DNA from: a virus
Virus record (IMG/VR): IMGVR_UViG_3300046011_004384
Location: 1 to 21,868 of that record
DNA length: 21,868 nt
Strand: one strand, 5' to 3'
Shown here: one piece after another, positions 6,236 through 14,601 of the stretch
Numbering within the stretch: position 1 is the stretch's first letter
How the letters are laid out: each line of letters starts with the position of its first letter
Translations under genes and position numbers: made by a program
Notes under the pieces: model-generated
What the model was told of the DNA's origin: nothing
Database searches by the model: none
What the model saw: the letters and a program-made list of their open reading frames with translations, nothing else

Positions 6236-8304
6236 GCGAGACCACGATCTACTACGGAAGGCCCACGGCGAACCAGAACGTGCTCCTCAGGCAGGTGAGG
6301 ATCATGGAGCATCGCATCGACAGCCCGTCGGGATTCGACAATCCCTCGACGGGCATCATGCGCCACACGATCACGGGCGAGGCTCTCGTCTTCAAGGAGC
6401 AGGGCGAGTACGGCCAGAACCCGAACCGGTCCTCGCAGAACTTCCTGATCAAGATGAAGGAAGTGCTGAATACCCCGCGTCTTCCTTTGCGCATCAGCGT
6501 GGTCGGGGACGGACAGAACAACCGCTTCGACATCATCGACACCACCGCCGCAAACGCCAGGACGCAGGACGATCTCGGCGGTCCGTTCTTCCGCGCGAGC
6601 ATCGTGCAGATCACAGGCACGAACACGCTGCTGGTCAACTTCACGATCGAGTTCGCGCAGGCGTCGAACAACTCGTCTGGGAACAGGATCAGGTCGTTCT
6701 TCTGCCAGTCGACGTTCTCGATCGACGAGGTCGGCATGACGACCATCAGGAAGACGGGCTCGATCCAGCTCGTTTCCCGTCCCTTCTACGACAAGACGGC
6801 GAACAGGATCGCGCCGCTCGCGACGGACAAGGCAGGTGCTCCGAACACAGCCACGCTGCGCAACCGCTACCCAGGCGGCGATGATATCCGGACCGATGTC
6901 GTCGTCGACTTCGTCACGTCGGCTGGAGCGGGCGACTTCGCCGACTACTACAGGCGCCTCGTGTCGGGCAACCTGTACCGGGGATTCCGGCGCATCAGGC
7001 AGGAGTACGCGATCGACGAGACGCGCACCCGCATGATGTTCGACATCACCGACCAGGAGTTCTCTCGCGGCCTGCCCGCGCCCGCCCGCGTCGGAGACTG
7101 CTCCTACACGTTCGAGCGGTCGCTGAACGAGAACCAGATCCTCGGCATCAAGCACTTCATCGCCTCCGTCAAGGGCGACAGGAACGTGGCGCCTGGCGCG
7201 CTGCTGACGCTCTGCATCCGCCTGAGCCAGAACAGGATCGACTACAAGAACGACCTGATCACGACCGTGCGGGTCTCCGAGCAGAACATGCTCACGGAGA
7301 ACTCGATCACGTTCGAGATCATGGCGACGGCGACCAGCGCGCAGGTGTTCACGCCGACATCGTCCGACGGCAACAACGGCGATGCTCCAACGAACGCAGG
7401 CAGCGGCACGATCGTCGACGAGAGCCTGCTGCTGAAGAACATCCTGTCCCCGATCAAAATGGCTGGTAGTGGTGGCGTGTTCCAGTTCACGCCGGCTCCG
7501 CAGGCCGACTCGTACGGATCCGCGCTGATCGTGCGGGTGACTCCGTCCGCGTACGACCACCAGTCCGTCGACGCGACGACTCTCGCCCTTCCGACGACCC
7601 GTCAGCTGTCGGAAGAGAATCCCGTCATCTACCAGTTCCCCAACGCTGTCTTCGATTCCATAGAGGGTCAGCAGCCTGATGGGATCAACAGGTACATCGA
7701 CAAGTACAAGCCGTTCGTCGAGCGCGGACCGAACCGCGGCGACAGCCAGGTCATCCCCGAGAATCCCGAGGACCGCGAGAGGCAGAAGCGCGAGAAAGTC
7801 CTCCACTCGAAGGGCAACCGCAGCGTCAAGGTCGACACCGGCATCATCCGCGTGCCGTCCGTGTCGGGCTCGGGCGGCGATGCGATCTTCCAGATCTCGG
7901 CGCCGTTCATCAGCATCGACGAGAACCAGAACAGCGCGCGCATGAACGTCGCTCCCCAGCGCCTCATCGAGGAGCGTTCCAGCAACACGGGATCGTTCCT
8001 GACGCAGTACTCGTTCGCCGGCACGAGCGGATCGCCCGACCTGAACGGCAACCGAGTCCTGAGCGCCAACTTCGGGCGCAGCTCGATCCAGACATGTCCG
8101 ACCGACGTGCCTGCCAACTCGGGTTCCTCGCCGACCAACCCCGAGTTCCAGCGCGTGACGGCGCAGCTCAACGGGCGCTCGTACAGCCTGATCCGCTACT
8201 ACCCGACCACGTTCGACATGCCGAACGACGAGACGCAGGGGCGCGATGAAGCCAGCCGTCCGTCGTACACTGCTGGTCTCGGAGCGCCAGAGGTTCTCGC
8301 ATGA
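6232..8304 (+). CDS. Putative tail-tip / baseplate structural protein (690 aa)
   Basis: 690 residues, ATG overlapping the tape measure stop as ATGA. A GTG at 6211 is in frame, but would overlap the tape measure gene by 25 bases. Located straight after the tape measure gene, where distal-tail and hub proteins are found in siphoviruses. The sequence has no transmembrane segments and is beta-rich. The N-terminal third contains three similar-looking strand blocks ('MRHTITGEALVFKEQG', 'FSIDEVGMTTIRKTGSIQLVSRP', 'MMFDITDQEFSRGL'), suggesting repeated beta domains. Residues about 340-355 (KNDLITTVRVSEQNM) and onward hold another block, and the C-terminal part is Ser/Asn/Pro-rich with scattered charged linkers. 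I do not recognise the family. Role is from position and composition. Confidence 0.6.
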   Translation: MSETTIYYGRPTANQNVLLRQVRIMEHRIDSPSGFDNPSTGIMRHTITGEALVFKEQGEYGQNPNRSSQNFLIKMKEVLNTPRLPLRISVVGDGQNNRFDIIDTTAANARTQDDLGGPFFRASIVQITGTNTLLVNFTIEFAQASNNSSGNRIRSFFCQSTFSIDEVGMTTIRKTGSIQLVSRPFYDKTANRIAPLATDKAGAPNTATLRNRYPGGDDIRTDVVVDFVTSAGAGDFADYYRRLVSGNLYRGFRRIRQEYAIDETRTRMMFDITDQEFSRGLPAPARVGDCSYTFERSLNENQILGIKHFIASVKGDRNVAPGALLTLCIRLSQNRIDYKNDLITTVRVSEQNMLTENSITFEIMATATSAQVFTPTSSDGNNGDAPTNAGSGTIVDESLLLKNILSPIKMAGSGGVFQFTPAPQADSYGSALIVRVTPSAYDHQSVDATTLALPTTRQLSEENPVIYQFPNAVFDSIEGQQPDGINRYIDKYKPFVERGPNRGDSQVIPENPEDRERQKREKVLHSKGNRSVKVDTGIIRVPSVSGSGGDAIFQISAPFISIDENQNSARMNVAPQRLIEERSSNTGSFLTQYSFAGTSGSPDLNGNRVLSANFGRSSIQTCPTDVPANSGSSPTNPEFQRVTAQLNGRSYSLIRYYPTTFDMPNDETQGRDEASRPSYTAGLGAPEVLA

Positions 8305-10601
8305 GCACCGCAAAGGGCATGGTCGAGATCAAGGTGACCGCGGACATCCCAGGAGATGATCCGCAGTTGTCTCCGCGCTTCATCAATGCGCGCCTGCTGA
8401 CTCCCGAGATCGAGGCCATCTGCCGCCGGCAGGGCGTCGAGACCTCGGACATCAACAGCATGAAGTGGCCGATCTTCGGCCTGTCTCGCCATGCGACGTG
8501 CAAGCTGCTGATGCTCAGGAGCGACTTCCTCCGACTCCTGTTCGAGAATCCAGACGACTGGCGTTCTGAATTTCTCGGATTAAACTTAGAACTCAGATCA
8601 TTTGCCATCTGGTTCTTCTGCGGGAGCGCAGCCGAATCAGGCTACACGCGGTTTGACCGCATGTATGTCGGCAACATCCAGCCGCTCGCCGTGACCAACA
8701 ACGGCCTCGTGCAGAGCGTCCCGCGCGTCGACGGGAACGGCGATCCCGTCATCGATCCCGAGACCAACGAGCAGATCGTCGACAAGTTCAACGAAGGCGA
8801 TGCCATGTACGTCGTGACGTTCCACGACAGCAGGTGGCGATTTGCTGGAGTCAGATTGCCCTTTGGCGTTATCGCTGGAAACAATCTTCCCAAGCTAAAA
8901 GAGGTCAGCCCTCTTTCATGGCGGGACGACCTCGAGCTGAAGACTACAGCCGACTTGAAGTCTCCCAAGGCCATCATCGAGAGGATCGTCACGGATCTTC
9001 TTTCCGTAAAATTAGTTGGTTCTCCTCAAGAAGGGTTATTCATACCGCAGGGCGCTCAGCCTTCCAGGTACGACACCTATGCGGATGAAACCACGGCTGC
9101 CAATGGTTTTCGGCCTGAATACGAAACTCCTTTCGAGTGGGAAACAGGTTTCCCAGGAATCGACAGCTACTCAAGCAGGCCGGTGACCGAGTTTGCCGAC
9201 TACCTGCTGACGAAGTGCGGTCTTGCCATTGCGGTGTTCCCCAAGCAATACCCGGCGGAAGATGGATTCAACTTCGTCGTGAAAAAGCAGGGATACCTCG
9301 TCGAAACTGAGACGTCAAGAACTGCTTCATACCTGATTGACAACGACTATCAGGACGACGTGATCGCAGGTTCTCGGCACGGCACGGGAAGAGAGTTTCA
9401 AAATCCAGACACGTCATCGACGTGGGTTGCTCGGATACTAAACATCCCTTTCTATGACGAGTTCTTTGCCTTGGATTCTTTGTATGGCGTCGTTGTAAGG
9501 AAGCCCAATCAACCAGATGGCCGTCCGCCAGACGTGTTCAAGGTTGACTACTCGCAGAGGAATCCTGGGACTCTCTACACGACAAGCGAATACTTGCCCA
9601 ACCCGTTCTCCCAGCACATCGCGTTTGTTGGAGAAGGTCAACTTGACGATCGCGGCCAAAGGTTGCAAAGCTCAATCTTTGCCGATGAGGTCATGCCTGC
9701 CAGGCTGTTTGAAAATCGGCAAGAGCTCAAGAGCAGGTCTGTTTCAGTGATTTATGAACCTGCCGTTATTCCGCCTTATGGCGGCTTTGGAAACCCGAAA
9801 GAACAGAAAGACATTACAAAGTGGTATAAAGATCTCGTCGAAAGACGACGGGATGCCGAGGTCTGCGACATCTGGCTCAGGGGATGGGCGAAGCCGCCTG
9901 GATTCGACGCATGGTTCGGAGCCTCGTGGATCGAGTACAGATTGCAGACGGATCAGGACGGCTTCGGCTATCCGACGACGCGCATCTGGGGCGACTACGA
10001 CGACCCGCTGTTCATTCCCATCGCCGACCGAGGTCCGCTCGAGATCTCGACGAGTGGGCTTGCGAAGTCGTGGCGCGACTGCCGCGGCAAGAACCACATC
10101 CACGTCGACTGGCCGTTCGGCATCCCGTGCCTGATCAAGATCACCGGCGTCGTCGGTCCGTTCAACGCCGGAATCAAGGCATGGCAGTACAAGGCGCAGA
10201 TCGTCCTTCGCGATGCGACGAACAGCCTGTACCCGCCCAACGGCCCGTTCCTCGGGCAGCTCGTCAACTTCTCCCTCATCGACGCTTCGTGGGCGGAGAA
10301 GGAGCTCGTCGCGTACAACCTCGCGGAGCTCGCGAACAAGACGAACTTCGCGGCGCCTGGCTACAGGCTTCCGCTCGCGCAGAGCGGGTTCGACATCCTT
10401 CCGATCGGGCAGGACAGGCTCGGCAACACCAACGAGGTCATCGTGCAGGGAATGCTGTACCTCGACGCGAAGGTCGGCAACGCAGACGACACCGCCAATC
10501 CCGACAGCACAGCCGTCGTCTACTTCTGCCTGTCGAACGCGGTCGACGGCGACTGTCCTGCTCCGCTGACTGACACGACCTACGACGCGGGGGTGTACTG
10601 A
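8301..10601 (+). CDS. Putative tail-tip / hub-like structural protein (766 aa)
   Basis: 766 residues, ATG overlapping the previous stop (ATGA). No family recognised with confidence. Probable tail-tip or hub component from its place between the 690-residue protein and the fibre genes. Recognisable blocks are a 'DAMYVVTFHDSRWRF' strand near residue 175, 'PEYETPFEWETGFPGIDSY' near 275-290, a 'VARILNIPFYDEFFALDSLYG' segment around 380-400 and 'RDCRGKNHIHVDWPFG' around 590-605. It ends in TTYDAGVY, which weakly resembles the DGG-x-[FY] tag of the fibres downstream. The middle (about 8565-9850) is much less GC-rich than either end, with many A/T third positions, so the gene is compositionally mosaic although its reading frame is intact. 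Confidence 0.6.
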   Translation: MSTAKGMVEIKVTADIPGDDPQLSPRFINARLLTPEIEAICRRQGVETSDINSMKWPIFGLSRHATCKLLMLRSDFLRLLFENPDDWRSEFLGLNLELRSFAIWFFCGSAAESGYTRFDRMYVGNIQPLAVTNNGLVQSVPRVDGNGDPVIDPETNEQIVDKFNEGDAMYVVTFHDSRWRFAGVRLPFGVIAGNNLPKLKEVSPLSWRDDLELKTTADLKSPKAIIERIVTDLLSVKLVGSPQEGLFIPQGAQPSRYDTYADETTAANGFRPEYETPFEWETGFPGIDSYSSRPVTEFADYLLTKCGLAIAVFPKQYPAEDGFNFVVKKQGYLVETETSRTASYLIDNDYQDDVIAGSRHGTGREFQNPDTSSTWVARILNIPFYDEFFALDSLYGVVVRKPNQPDGRPPDVFKVDYSQRNPGTLYTTSEYLPNPFSQHIAFVGEGQLDDRGQRLQSSIFADEVMPARLFENRQELKSRSVSVIYEPAVIPPYGGFGNPKEQKDITKWYKDLVERRRDAEVCDIWLRGWAKPPGFDAWFGASWIEYRLQTDQDGFGYPTTRIWGDYDDPLFIPIADRGPLEISTSGLAKSWRDCRGKNHIHVDWPFGIPCLIKITGVVGPFNAGIKAWQYKAQIVLRDATNSLYPPNGPFLGQLVNFSLIDASWAEKELVAYNLAELANKTNFAAPGYRLPLAQSGFDILPIGQDRLGNTNEVIVQGMLYLDAKVGNADDTANPDSTAVVYFCLSNAVDGDCPAPLTDTTYDAGVY
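8565..9850 (+). other. Low-GC island inside the 766-residue gene
   Basis: Hand counts of 60-base blocks: 8581-8640 48% GC, 9001-9060 47%, 9721-9780 45%, 9781-9840 43%, against 67% at 10021-10080 in the same gene. Third positions shift to A/T. A GC-richer stretch interrupts it near 8641-8835. Confidence 0.75.
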
Positions 10602-10792
10602 TGGCGGACATCTTCCTCATCAAGCGCAGCAGCACGCCAGGCTCCGTCCCGCAGCCCACGCAGTTGCAGCTCGGCGAGCTGGCGATGAACACCGCCGACG
10701 GCAAGGTGTTCCTGAAGAAGGCCAACGGAGTCGTGACGCAGGTGAGCGGCGGGATCCAGGACGGCGATCAGATAGACGGCGGAAACTTCTAG
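10601..10792 (+). CDS. Small fibre-module protein (63 aa)
   Basis: 63 residues, TGATG overlap with the previous gene. It consists almost only of a module found at the N-terminus of two longer fibre proteins in this window: 'IKRSSTPGS...LQLGELAMNTADGKVFLKKANGVVTQV', compare 13516 and 14601. This is a common N-terminal module of phage fibre proteins ('IKRS..g....l..GELA.N..DGKlF.K'). It ends in QIDGGNF, matching the C-terminal tag of neighbours (VDGGDF, IDGGTY). So it looks like an attachment module joined directly to a C-terminal tag with no shaft in between. It may act as an adaptor or be a relic of a fibre gene that lost its middle. The first option fits better because frame and spacing are intact. 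Confidence 0.75.
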   Translation: MADIFLIKRSSTPGSVPQPTQLQLGELAMNTADGKVFLKKANGVVTQVSGGIQDGDQIDGGNF

Positions 10793-10802
10793 GAGTCGAA
10801 CC

Positions 10803-11261
10803 ATGCCATACAACGAGGCTGTCTTCCCGCTAGGCGTTCCGATCGCTCCCACCGAGCCGACGGACGTGAACCCCACGCACATCGCGGAGTACGGTCGCGG
10901 CGGACTCATGTCGGTCGCGACCATCGCCGCGCGGAATGCGATCCCATCCGAGCGCAAGACCGTCGGCATGCTCGTCTTCGTGTCGGCGGAGTCGAAGTAC
11001 TACACGCTGTCTTCGCTGCCTGGGACGTGGGTCGAGCTCGCGACGGGAGGCGGCGGACTGACTCCGCTCGTGCCGAGCCCCGCCGGCAGCTACGCGATCC
11101 CGTCGATCACGGTCGACCAGTTCGGTCGCGTGACGATTGCATCGCTCAACAACGACGTTGCGAGCGCGACGACGCAGCAGCAGATCCTCGTCACGCTCGA
11201 CCAGATCGTCAACGACATCGCCGTGGGCGGGGTGGACGGCCTGTTCTGGGGACCGACCTGA
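10803..11261 (+). CDS. Fibre-associated protein (152 aa)
   Basis: 152 residues; AGGAG overlaps the upstream stop codon and serves the ATG at 10803. The first half carries 'ERKTVGMLVFVSAESKYYTLSSLPGTWVELATGG' (about residues 49-82), a strand pattern of the type 'R..GM.V.V....kyY.L.....TWvEl' that recurs in phage fibre and baseplate proteins. The second half is a short Gly/Ser/Thr-rich repeat ending in a helix (TTQQQILVTLDQIVND). Probably part of the tail-fibre or tip complex. There is no DGG-x-[FY] tag; it ends GVDGLFWGPT. Confidence 0.6.
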   Translation: MPYNEAVFPLGVPIAPTEPTDVNPTHIAEYGRGGLMSVATIAARNAIPSERKTVGMLVFVSAESKYYTLSSLPGTWVELATGGGGLTPLVPSPAGSYAIPSITVDQFGRVTIASLNNDVASATTQQQILVTLDQIVNDIAVGGVDGLFWGPT

Positions 11262-12355
11262 TGCTCATCCCGTACCCGTACAACCCCACGACGCAGGATC
11301 TCTGGATCTACGAGGACGCGACCCTGTCGTACACGGTCCCCGAGCCGACGACGATCCAGGTCAAGCGTCCCATCGGCTGGAACCCCAACAGCCCTCTGTA
11401 CGGGTACAGGCGTTCCCTCCGCGGCATCTCCGCGAGGCTGCGCACGTTCTCCTCGTTCGCGGGACAGGGTCTGGTCAATCAGTACTCCCAGTACAACGAC
11501 CCGATCCTCGAGGTCAACAAGCCCGTCTACTACAACTCGTTCCCGATGCAGTTCACGGTGATGAGCCCTCTGTTCATGTGGGGATGCCTTCACTGCTTCA
11601 ACATGAGCGGAGCGAGGAACCCGAACTTCAGGCTCGTCGGGCCAGGCGGCTACTCGCCCAACTCGCTGTTCGACGCCACGCTGAACCTGACGTGGCTCGA
11701 CCACGACAACAGCGTGATCCAGACCGTCAGCCCGCAGAACGTGATCAAGGGCTACTCGACCGATCCGCCGACGAACCTGAACTGCACGGGCGACCTGTCC
11801 ATGTTCGAGTTCCTGAACCCAGTCTCGGTGCCTCCGATGCAGGTCGTCGATTGCAGGACGGCGGGGCATGCCCAGGACTTGTGGGTTCTCGACTCGAACC
11901 ACAAGATCATCCGCGTCAAAATGGAAAGCGCCTCCGTCCAGAACGGCAGGGACTTCTACAGCTTCCAGGCGGTAAAGCCCGACGGCTCCGTCATACCGAC
12001 GAGCGTGTACGAGGTCTACGCGTTCCTGCACGACTCGGGATCGATCGCGCTCGCCGAGATCTCTCCGCCGACATCGCCTGCTGCTGGCGACGGCGTGCTC
12101 GGACTGGTTCCCGCGCATGTATTCTCTTCGGGCAATCTCGTCATGGACGAGTGGGGATACAAGCGGATCGGCTACGGTGACTTCGATGCCGACGGCGACT
12201 ATGCCGGCACGCCGGTTCCGACCAACATCTTCTCTTACTGCGCCAGCAGGGGTAGTCCGTTGCTCCCCGTGAGGAATGCAAGGCGCACGACTGCGCTGGC
12301 ATCGCAGTCCGTAGACAACCAGATCCTCGCGATGATGGAGGGGCTGCTCGCATGA
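11261..12355 (+). CDS. Unrecognised structural protein in fibre cluster (364 aa)
   Basis: 364 residues, ATG overlapping the upstream TGA (TGATG). The frame is open upstream to 11027, but that part is an Arg-rich shadow. No family recognised. It is beta-rich, with many Pro, Asn and Tyr residues, no transmembrane segment or signal peptide, and few charged clusters. Position in the middle of a set of fibre genes, with stop/start overlaps at both ends, makes a virion (fibre or baseplate) role likely. It shares no obvious module with its neighbours, so it may be a connector between tip and fibres. The final residues (DNQILAMMEGLLA) are helical, which may be a docking tail. Confidence 0.55.
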   Translation: MLIPYPYNPTTQDLWIYEDATLSYTVPEPTTIQVKRPIGWNPNSPLYGYRRSLRGISARLRTFSSFAGQGLVNQYSQYNDPILEVNKPVYYNSFPMQFTVMSPLFMWGCLHCFNMSGARNPNFRLVGPGGYSPNSLFDATLNLTWLDHDNSVIQTVSPQNVIKGYSTDPPTNLNCTGDLSMFEFLNPVSVPPMQVVDCRTAGHAQDLWVLDSNHKIIRVKMESASVQNGRDFYSFQAVKPDGSVIPTSVYEVYAFLHDSGSIALAEISPPTSPAAGDGVLGLVPAHVFSSGNLVMDEWGYKRIGYGDFDADGDYAGTPVPTNIFSYCASRGSPLLPVRNARRTTALASQSVDNQILAMMEGLLA

Positions 12356-13500
12356 TCACGGGTCCAATCATTCCCAAGACGTACGTCAACGCGACGGAAA
12401 TCGCACCTGACGCGACTAACAACACATATTCCAATCAGCTCGACGAGGGCGAGATCATCACATGCCGCCGCACGGGTCGCATGTGGATCCAAGGGCGAAC
12501 GAGGACTGGCGGCTACACGATTCGCTCCATTGCGCCGACCGGCTTGCAGGAGATCGCGTACAACAACTCTGGCGCGACGATCCAGAAGGGATCTGTGGTC
12601 TACGTCACGGGCTCGCACGCCGAGTCGCAGATCACCATCGCGCTCGCTGACGCCGACTTCGAGTCGGCATCGTCCAAGACAATCGGTTTCGCCGCCGAGG
12701 ACATTCCGAACAACCAGTCTGGCCTTGTCCTCAGCGAGGGCATGCTGACGGGAATCAGGACCAACACACTTTCGGGAGCCGCTGGGTCGCCCATATGGCT
12801 GTCGGATACCGCTGGCGAGTTCACCTCGGACAAGCCCGTGCAGCCGAAGCACGGCGTGTTCCTCGGTTGGATGATCAAGAAGGCTGGTCCTGGCGCAGGT
12901 TCCGTCTACGTCAAGATCATCAACTACCCCGAGCTCGGGGAGCTGCACGACGTTCTCCTGACCACACCCGTCGACAACGACTCGCTCGTCTGGGATGCCA
13001 CGGCAGGGGTCTGGCGCAACGAGAAGATCTCCTACCCGTCCATCCAGCCCGTCGCGGCGTCGTCGCTGCTCGGTCGCCAGCCTGGGGGGGTCAACGGAAC
13101 CCTTCAGGAGATCTATCTGTCCGCGCAGTTTGCATGGGGAACTATCGGCGGCAAGCCCCAGCTCTCGATCGTCACGGTATCGGACCCTGCGAAGGTAGAC
13201 GTGGCGACCCTGATGTCGGCAGGGGTCGGCCTGACGGGCGGCGGCGACCTGAGCGCCAGCCGGACCTTCACGGTGGACTTCGCAAGCAACGGCACGGTCA
13301 GCACGACCAAGGCGGTGCGGGCGGACGACCTGCGCCTGTCGGACGCACGGACCCCTACGGCGCACGTCCACGCGATCTCCGATCTTTCGGATTTCCTAGT
13401 GACCTCGGTTCAAAATAACAACGTTATGCAATATTCTTCGACGGCTGGGAAGTGGGTCAATGTCCCGCAGACCGCGCTTGTCGACGGCGGTGATTTCTAA
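12352..13500 (+). CDS. Tail fibre protein with C-terminal DGG tag
   Basis: 382 residues, ATGA overlap with the previous gene. Residues about 70-188 form a domain widespread in phage fibre proteins: 'YNNSGATIQKGSVVYVTG', 'IALADADFESASSKTIGFAAEDI', 'GLVLSEGMLTGIRTNTL', 'GSPIWLSDTAGEFTSDKPVQPKHGVFLGWM'. Residues about 275-348 are fibre-shaft-like (GVGLTGGGDLSASRTFTVDF; DDLRLSDARTPTAHVHAISDLSDF). It ends ALVDGGDF, the tag seen on neighbouring fibres. The last 40 codons from about 13385 are much AT-richer than the rest (38% GC in 13381-13440 by hand count), suggesting the end was exchanged. Such proteins make up host-contact or side fibres. Confidence 0.8.
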   Translation: MITGPIIPKTYVNATEIAPDATNNTYSNQLDEGEIITCRRTGRMWIQGRTRTGGYTIRSIAPTGLQEIAYNNSGATIQKGSVVYVTGSHAESQITIALADADFESASSKTIGFAAEDIPNNQSGLVLSEGMLTGIRTNTLSGAAGSPIWLSDTAGEFTSDKPVQPKHGVFLGWMIKKAGPGAGSVYVKIINYPELGELHDVLLTTPVDNDSLVWDATAGVWRNEKISYPSIQPVAASSLLGRQPGGVNGTLQEIYLSAQFAWGTIGGKPQLSIVTVSDPAKVDVATLMSAGVGLTGGGDLSASRTFTVDFASNGTVSTTKAVRADDLRLSDARTPTAHVHAISDLSDFLVTSVQNNNVMQYSSTAGKWVNVPQTALVDGGDF

Positions 13501-13515
13501 CACTCGGAACTAATC

Positions 13516-14601
13516 ATGGCTAACACACTGCGGATCAAGCGGCGGGCATCAGGAGCAGCGGGAGCGCCGTCGAGCCTTGCGAACGCGGAGCTCGCGTTCA
13601 ACGAGGTCGACGACACGCTGTACTACGGCAAGGGCAGCGGCGGCGCCGGCGGCACGGCGACCACGGTCGAGGCTGTCGCGGGCAAGGGCGCCGTGATGAT
13701 GCTCACGGGCAACCAGACCATCGCCGGCACGAAGGCTTTCACGGGAACGCTGACCGCGCCGACCGTCGCGAGCGTCGACTCGAGCACGAAAGTCGCCACC
13801 ACAGCATGGGTCAACGGACAGAGCTACCTGACCTCGGCTGTCAGCAGCGTCGGCCTGTCGCTGCCATCGTTCATCACGGTGACCAACTCGCCCGTGACGA
13901 CGAGCGGCACGCTGACTGGAACGCTCGCCTCGCAGACGGCCAACACCGTGTTCGCTGCTCCGAACGGCAGCGCCGGCGCGCCTACGTTCCGCACGCTCGC
14001 GTCCGCCGACATCCCCGACCTGTCGGCGTCGTACCTGCCCATCGCGGGCGGCACGATCACGAGCAACCTCACGGTGACGGGCAACCTCACGGTGAACGGA
14101 ACGACCACGACCGTCAACTCGACGACCATCGACGTGGCGGACAAGAACATCACGCTCGGCAACGTCGCGAGCCCGTCGAACACGACGGCTGACGGCGGCG
14201 GCATCACGCTCAAGGGAGCGACCGACAAGACGTTCAACTGGGTGAGCGCGAACCAGGCATGGACCTCGAGCGAGTCGATCCGACTGAATCCGCAGAAGGG
14301 CTTCTTCCTCCTCAACGGAACGAAGGGCTTCTACTCGACCGCCAGCACGTCGTTCCTCGCGGCGCATGCGGTCATCACCGACGACATCGTCTGCACGAAC
14401 GCGATCTCTGGCAGCGTGACAGGTACGGCGGCGAACGTGACTGGCACGGTCGCCATCGCAAACGGCGGAACGGGCGCGACTGATGCTCCGACCGCGCGCA
14501 CGAACCTCGGGCTGGGTACGATGGCAACGCAGGCCGCGAGCAACGTCGCGATCACCGGCGGCACGATCGACAACATCACCATCGACGGAGGGACGTACTG
14601 A
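13516..14601 (+). CDS. Tail fibre protein with N-terminal module and DGG tag
   Basis: 361 residues. ATG 13516 follows a 15-base gap with no strong ribosome site (only CGGAAC). The N-terminus is the shared module 'ANTLRIKRRASGA...LANAELAFNEVDDTLYYGKG'. Then come shaft-like repeats: 'LTGNQTIAGTKAFTGTLTAP' and 'ATTAWVNGQSYL' (as in many fibres), 'SVGLSLPSFITVTNSPVTTSGTLTGTL', 'NGTTTTVNSTTIDVADKNITLG' with 'ADGGGITLKGATDKTFNW', and 'ANGGTGATDAPTARTNLGLGTMATQ' near the end. The last residues are NITIDGGTY. A typical trimeric fibre shaft or knob protein. An 18-bp tandem repeat at 14065-14100 encodes NLTVTGNLTVNG. Its stop overlaps the next start as TGATG. Confidence 0.8.
   Translation: MANTLRIKRRASGAAGAPSSLANAELAFNEVDDTLYYGKGSGGAGGTATTVEAVAGKGAVMMLTGNQTIAGTKAFTGTLTAPTVASVDSSTKVATTAWVNGQSYLTSAVSSVGLSLPSFITVTNSPVTTSGTLTGTLASQTANTVFAAPNGSAGAPTFRTLASADIPDLSASYLPIAGGTITSNLTVTGNLTVNGTTTTVNSTTIDVADKNITLGNVASPSNTTADGGGITLKGATDKTFNWVSANQAWTSSESIRLNPQKGFFLLNGTKGFYSTASTSFLAAHAVITDDIVCTNAISGSVTGTAANVTGTVAIANGGTGATDAPTARTNLGLGTMATQAASNVAITGGTIDNITIDGGTY
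14065..14100 (+). repeat. 18-bp imperfect tandem repeat in fibre gene
   Basis: AACCTCACGGTGACGGGC (14065-14082) is followed by AACCTCACGGTGAACGGA (14083-14100), 15 of 18 bases the same. It encodes NLTVTG-NLTVNG, a unit of the fibre shaft, and is a likely site of slippage that changes shaft length. Confidence 0.75.

Noticed and set aside
6226-8313. Long antisense reading frame (695 codons) opposite the 690-residue gene
   Set aside because: It mirrors the sense gene almost end to end, as expected when GC-rich codons leave few antisense stops. Its translation is Arg/Val/Asp/His-rich and there is no independent ribosome site or neighbouring minus-strand gene.
13081-13100. G-run near 13085 as a possible slippery or structural site
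   Set aside because: The frame continues normally through it and no alternative frame of useful length begins or ends there.
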